DNA of 64,000 bases, taken from Gordionus sp. m RMFG-2023. Lineage: Eukaryota; Nematomorpha; Gordioida; Chordodea; Parachordodidae. How positions within the stretch are numbered: the stretch's first letter is position 1; each line of letters opens with the position of its first letter. Location of the stretch: assembly GCF_954871325.1 (NCBI RefSeq), contig NC_088775.1:86405561-86469560 (forward strand). Direction: 5' to 3'. Made by a program: the position numbers and the translations under genes. The notes under the pieces are model-generated. The model was not told the DNA's origin and made no database searches. It saw only the letters and a program-made list of their open reading frames with translations. Shown here piece by piece: positions 59,425 to 64,000 of this stretch.

Positions 59425-62364
59425 TTTAATTTTATAATAAATAAAAAATTTCTTTCGGGGATTTATGAATTTAAATGTATATATAAAGTTAAGAAATAAA
59501 TCGTAAGAATAATTAAATCAATTTATCTCCAATGACTATTATCTTTTCATCAAACCTCTTTTTCAATTTTTTAGTTGGTTTTCTTTACTAAAAATCTCTC
59601 ACCTCGATATAATTAGGAACTACTTTTCTTGTGTCCCAAACACTATAACAGACTTTTCATCAACTTTTTCTTCCTCACAAGTCGCAACCCTTCAACCCTG
59701 CTAGCTTTTATCATTTGCTAATATGATTCCTTTTTCCTAATACTGTCCTATTTTTTTAATAGTCTAGCCCTTTCCATCACTTCGTCTTAGTATAGTCGTT
59801 TAATGGCTAAATATCGGCTAATTTCATTATCTAGTAGTGCGAGCCGCAGAAATTGTTAATCCGTTACCTTAAGGCATTTTAATTCATATTAGTTTCTTTC
59901 AAATTTGAACTGCCATATTTTTAAGAAAATAAAACCCAGAGATTAAAATATTTATGATTATATCACGATTTTCTACTATTATCCTCTTCTATTTATTAAT
60001 TTTTATGAATACTTCTTCATCATCTGATATATTTGTAGAATTTTATTCCCTAATTCTTTTCCTACTTTAAATTTAGTTTTAGTTCCCGTGATCGAAATAT
60101 ATGTATTTTCAATCTACCACGTTTCTTATCAAGGTTTTCAACTAAAACGGGAGACAGGGCTATTCTGTGAAATTTTTGTCAAAAACATCATAAGTCCTAA
60201 AATTATTGTTGTAAATGAATTTACAAACCGTGAGATAGTCCAAACACCTATCTAACCTTATATATTGATAAATTTCTTACAAATTTTATACTTTTTTTTC
60301 TCAAGATTGACTCTAGTAAAAGTAAATTTTTTGCCAACAAGCTCCAAACCAAGGCTTGTAGATTCAGTTATTTTATTAGGTATCCCATAGGATTGTAAAA
60401 TTTTTAATAAATATTTTTTATTTTTTCCTAATTCTATTTCATTATCATATAAAATTGATTTCAGTATATAATAGTAGCCAATGAATACTTATTATATATT
60501 ATTATATAAATATATTATAATATAATATATCATATTTGTAAGCATTTGATCCAACTAGAACACTACTAACCCCTAGATATTAATATCATTAAAACATGAT
60601 ATATGAATATGAAACTTTCTGAAATTCTAAAAGAGGGTTTTAAATTTCATATAATGTCAATTTTATTTTTAAACTCTTTATTTACTTTTACCTAAAAAGG
60701 CACATTTTATAAATAAAAAGATTAAATATCTGAGGGGTATAAAATATTTATCGCCTCAAATATACATATTATACAATGCTATTACATGATTAAATTTTGA
60801 ATTTCTAAACATGTCTGGTTTTTAAATAAAATTCACTGAACCGACAAGCTCCTTGCGCCTATTAGCCCTGGTTTCCCCTAGGTTTACTTAGATCAATTTA
60901 GAAGTATGCCTTACAATACCTTTTGTATAGTTAATTGTATAAAATCATAACCAATCTTTTCTTTTCATTTATTTTTTAACAAAACTCTAATCATCATGGT
61001 TACAGAAGTAGTCATATTTTAAAGCCCCCAGCATGAGTATTCTAGTCTCCTTCCAACAGTATTTCTTCTGTGGATACTAACATTTATTTCCTGCCTTATT
61101 TTTTTTCTATTATTTTATGTTTTTTTTACAATATAACATAAAACAAGCGAGGTGCTTTATGCTGCAAAAGCCTTTCTCATTTAGAACATTGCTGAATTCT
61201 TTATAAAAATTCCATTCCTTTTATTCAGGACCCATTAAAATGGAGGCAAAGAGCAAGTATGGTGCATTTGCTTCATTGAAATTTCAGGAGGGGTTGGGAA
61301 TACACTCTTAGCTACCTCTCTCATTCCTTTTCCATTTTGTAGAATTTTTAAAAACATAAACATCCACTGACAATATAAATTTACCATATTTCTTGCATAC
61401 TCAAATCATGTTTTTTAAAATATCTATTAACAAGGGTTTGGAAATGGAGTGCCCCACTTGCGCAAATGTTTAAAATGAGAAAATCAATATTAAAGTTTAA
61501 AATGAAATGTAGGAAAAATATTTGTCAAGAAATAATTTATCATAATAATCAATTATAGCTTAAAATATTTTGCACAAAATATTTGAATATAAAATTTATT
61601 TGATAAAAACAAAATGTAAATGAATCAAATATAAAACGCATTAATTTATTATATGTTCAAAATGCTCCATTTACATTTTTTTTAATTAGAAATAATAAAT
61701 AAATTCAAAATAATAACATCGAATCATAGAAATTAACACTATATCTTAATTTTTTTTTCTAATTTATTCATATAATAATGATATTTACAAGAATTCATCA
61801 TAATTCATCGTATTTTTTAGAATACAAACCATAAGGTATTTTATAATTTAGACTTTCCTCAAACTACTAATTTGAAGAATCTTTTGGCCTGTATAATGTG
61901 AATAGACTCTTGGAATGGTGTTTATGTGAACAATGATAAAATCTTTATTATATGATAAAAATCTTTTTTTAGTAAATTTATCCTTTCAAGGAAACTAATA
62001 TGTTTATTACTTATGTCAAGTATTTGTAAAAAAAAATATTATCTGCAAACTCTAACTTTAACATTCACCCCTACAAAGATATTAAAGTATAGATAGTTTT
62101 TTAATTTAAAGGATCTTTTGTCCTTCTCTAACATGGAGTCCGAATCATAAATTTACTACAGAAGCTTGCTACGCTCCAAAAAGCCCTCCTGAATAATTTT
62201 ACTCTGATCAACATTAGCATGACACTGAAATATACATTTATTCGAATGATCATTATGAATAATTCTTGTTCTTTTTATATCTTTAATATTAATATAGGTC
62301 TCACCCATTTCTCTTAATTTTTTTCCTATCAATGGCTTTACTTCTATAAGTTAGAGAGCTATAT
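59425..62364. other. Downstream intergenic region, no gene recognised
   Basis: AT-rich. A minus-strand stretch near 60300-60415 reads KYLLKILQSYGIPNKI, which loosely resembles a LINE reverse transcriptase helix, but the following residues do not fit. Nothing else was identified. Confidence 0.35.
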
Positions 62365-62710
62365 ACAGTGTAAAATTTAAATTCAATTTTTATATCAATA
62401 TTTAATGAACAATACAATTGCTTAAATTATATTTAATTAATCTATATTTAAATTATGAGTAAGTAGATTAATAAAAAATTGTGATAAATTTTAATTAAAT
62501 ACAATTACTTAATTTTAAATTCAATTTTATGTAATCTTTATTTAAATTATGAGCAAGTAGATTATTAGAAAATTATCATAAATTTTACAATTATTTAATT
62601 TCAAATTAAATTTTTATAACTTTATTTAATAAGCAAGTAAGTCTTAATAAAAATATTTGATAAATTATACAATTCAAATTCAATTTTAATATCTTTATTT
62701 AAAGATTACA
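62365..62710. repeat. Imperfect tandem repeat, period about 80-95 bp, 3-4 copies
   Basis: Recurrent blocks AATTCAATTTT, TCTTTATTTAAATTATGAG and CAAGTAGATTA, with spacings of about 94 and 81 bp between copies. Low complexity and AT-rich. Confidence 0.6.
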
Positions 62711-64000
62711 CATGAAAAGAAAACTATATTCAGAATACTAGAAAATATTATAAAAATTGCCTTGACATTATAATACTTTGGGAATAGATATGGAATAAAA
62801 ATATTTTACGATTCAATATGGAAAGCAAAAAATTATAAAAGAGGGAAATACAACACGTGATTAAATAAGATAAATAGGATAGGTCATGCATATAAAGCAA
62901 AAATTACATAATTATTTATGTGCAAATAGCACAAAATTGACAGAGCCATACCTTCGGAAAAAAAATTAATATTTTTCAATCTAGTTTTTATTTTTATATA
63001 TATGGGGAATAAATAAGTTTTTATCCACTTCTAACTCAAAGATTTTAAAAATGTAGAGTGAAGCACTCTCTAGACAAATATCTGCATTTCTCATTTGCTA
63101 TTCTAATGTTTGAACTAATTTTTCTCAGCTTTCTATTAATCATTTGATGCTTTAGTTAAGGAATACGTAATAATTTAAATTATTCACTTTCTATAAAGCA
63201 CCTAAAAAAATTAAATATTTCGTTTTAAAAATTAATGCTAGTCAACCTCTCAATTAGCCACAATTAGCCTAGACTTAAACTTGATGGTTATCGAGCTCTT
63301 CATTTGGAAATTATTTATTTATATATTACACACCTTATTTTCCTACATAACAAATAATAATTGAAAACATGATTATCGCCACAAAATATTTTTTACATCA
63401 TTATAGCTAGAAGTCATCAGATTATCAATTTCTTTATCTTTTAAAATTGCAAAATAATATATATCATAATTAATTATTTCTAATAATAAATAAATATGAG
63501 AAATATTTTGATTCACTATATTATGGATTTCAAAATTCTTATAATATTATTTATAATTTTCTATAGTTGGAATTTTTTTTTACGTTTCTTTTGAACCCAT
63601 TATTATAATATTTATTTATCGCACGTATATAAAACCTGTTGGTTCGCAATGTGTTTTAAAATTATATTTTTTTAAAAATTATTATCCAAAATTAAAAAAC
63701 TTTATATTATATATTTTTTAAATTATTATAAATGTTAAAATCATTATTTAATATAAATTTTTTAGATTATAATTTTCCTCGCCAAATATTATGTGACAAA
63801 AATTTTTAGATATTGTATTTGTGAAAGGTTTGTTTGTTCTAATCATGTAATAATATAATCAAATTATATAAATAAATAGAAAGAATTAAATTCAAATTTT
63901 TATCCATTGATATATATATAATAAATGTAGTATCTATAAGATGATCATGATTAAATTAAATATGGCATTAAAATATAAAATTTGTGTGTTAAAATAACTT
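62711..64000. other. Terminal AT-rich stretch, nothing recognised
   Basis: No gene, terminal-repeat element or array was identified up to the window edge. Confidence 0.35.

Noticed and set aside
60300-60415. Minus-strand stretch reading KYLLKILQSYGIPNKI
   Set aside because: Resembles a LINE reverse transcriptase helix for a few residues only; surrounding sequence does not fit the family.
1-64000. Bacterial-type features: operons, CRISPR arrays, ribosome-binding sites, integrative elements
   Set aside because: Introns, gene content and repeat types show animal nuclear DNA; no such structures were seen, and no rRNA or complete tRNA gene was recognised.

Overview
The window is animal nuclear DNA. 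It is strongly AT-rich, its genes are split by many introns, and it is crowded with short non-autonomous DNA transposons. Three conserved genes are recovered exon by exon with matching splice phases: mannose-6-phosphate isomerase, CCDC124 and an SLC16-type monocarboxylate transporter. A fourth gene encodes a secreted protein ending in a peritrophin-A (type-2 chitin-binding) domain of the cuticular CPAP1 kind. That domain points to an ecdysozoan, most likely an arthropod or a relative. The species cannot be named from the sequence.

Layout. 548-7258 (+) is mannose-6-phosphate isomerase, probably missing only its first few codons; a 41-bp intron and several miniature transposons lie inside it. 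It is tail-to-tail with CCDC124 (7823-10724, -), whose start codon lies 52 bp from a 430-bp hAT foldback element with a perfect 8-bp target duplication. From 11.2 to 36.8 kb no conserved host gene is recognised. This part holds a worn Ty3/Gypsy pol fossil (about 13.1-14.1 kb), several hAT miniature elements, a pentanucleotide array (26.7 kb), a tandem 560-bp duplication (29.8-30.9 kb), a LINE remnant (30.9-33.1 kb) and GC-rich elements (19.7, 34.6, 35.5 kb). It also holds a tandemly duplicated block at 20.84-25.95 kb whose minus strand carries exon-like modules rich in Ser/Gly and acidic residues; most are flanked by AG and GT and are phase-1 at both ends. This is the best candidate here for an undescribed gene.

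36830-41266 (+) is the secreted chitin-binding protein: a signal-peptide exon, a long basic/hydrophilic exon, a His/Gly/Asn/Gln-rich exon and a terminal six-cysteine domain. One junction near a C10 run is unresolved. 43756-59424 (+) is the transporter: seven exons sum to 1662 bp, exactly 553 codons plus stop. Its introns contain a GC-ended hAT transposon, a 155-165-bp tandem satellite, a LINE 3' remnant and a second hAT derivative. The last 4.6 kb shows no gene.

The four recognised genes have separate jobs (sugar phosphate metabolism, ribosome recovery, cuticle or extracellular matrix, carboxylate transport). Nothing suggests co-regulation. Repeats dominate the rest: at least six hAT-like terminal-repeat families and one PIF/Harbinger-like element are visible, and six insertions still show perfect 8-bp target duplications.
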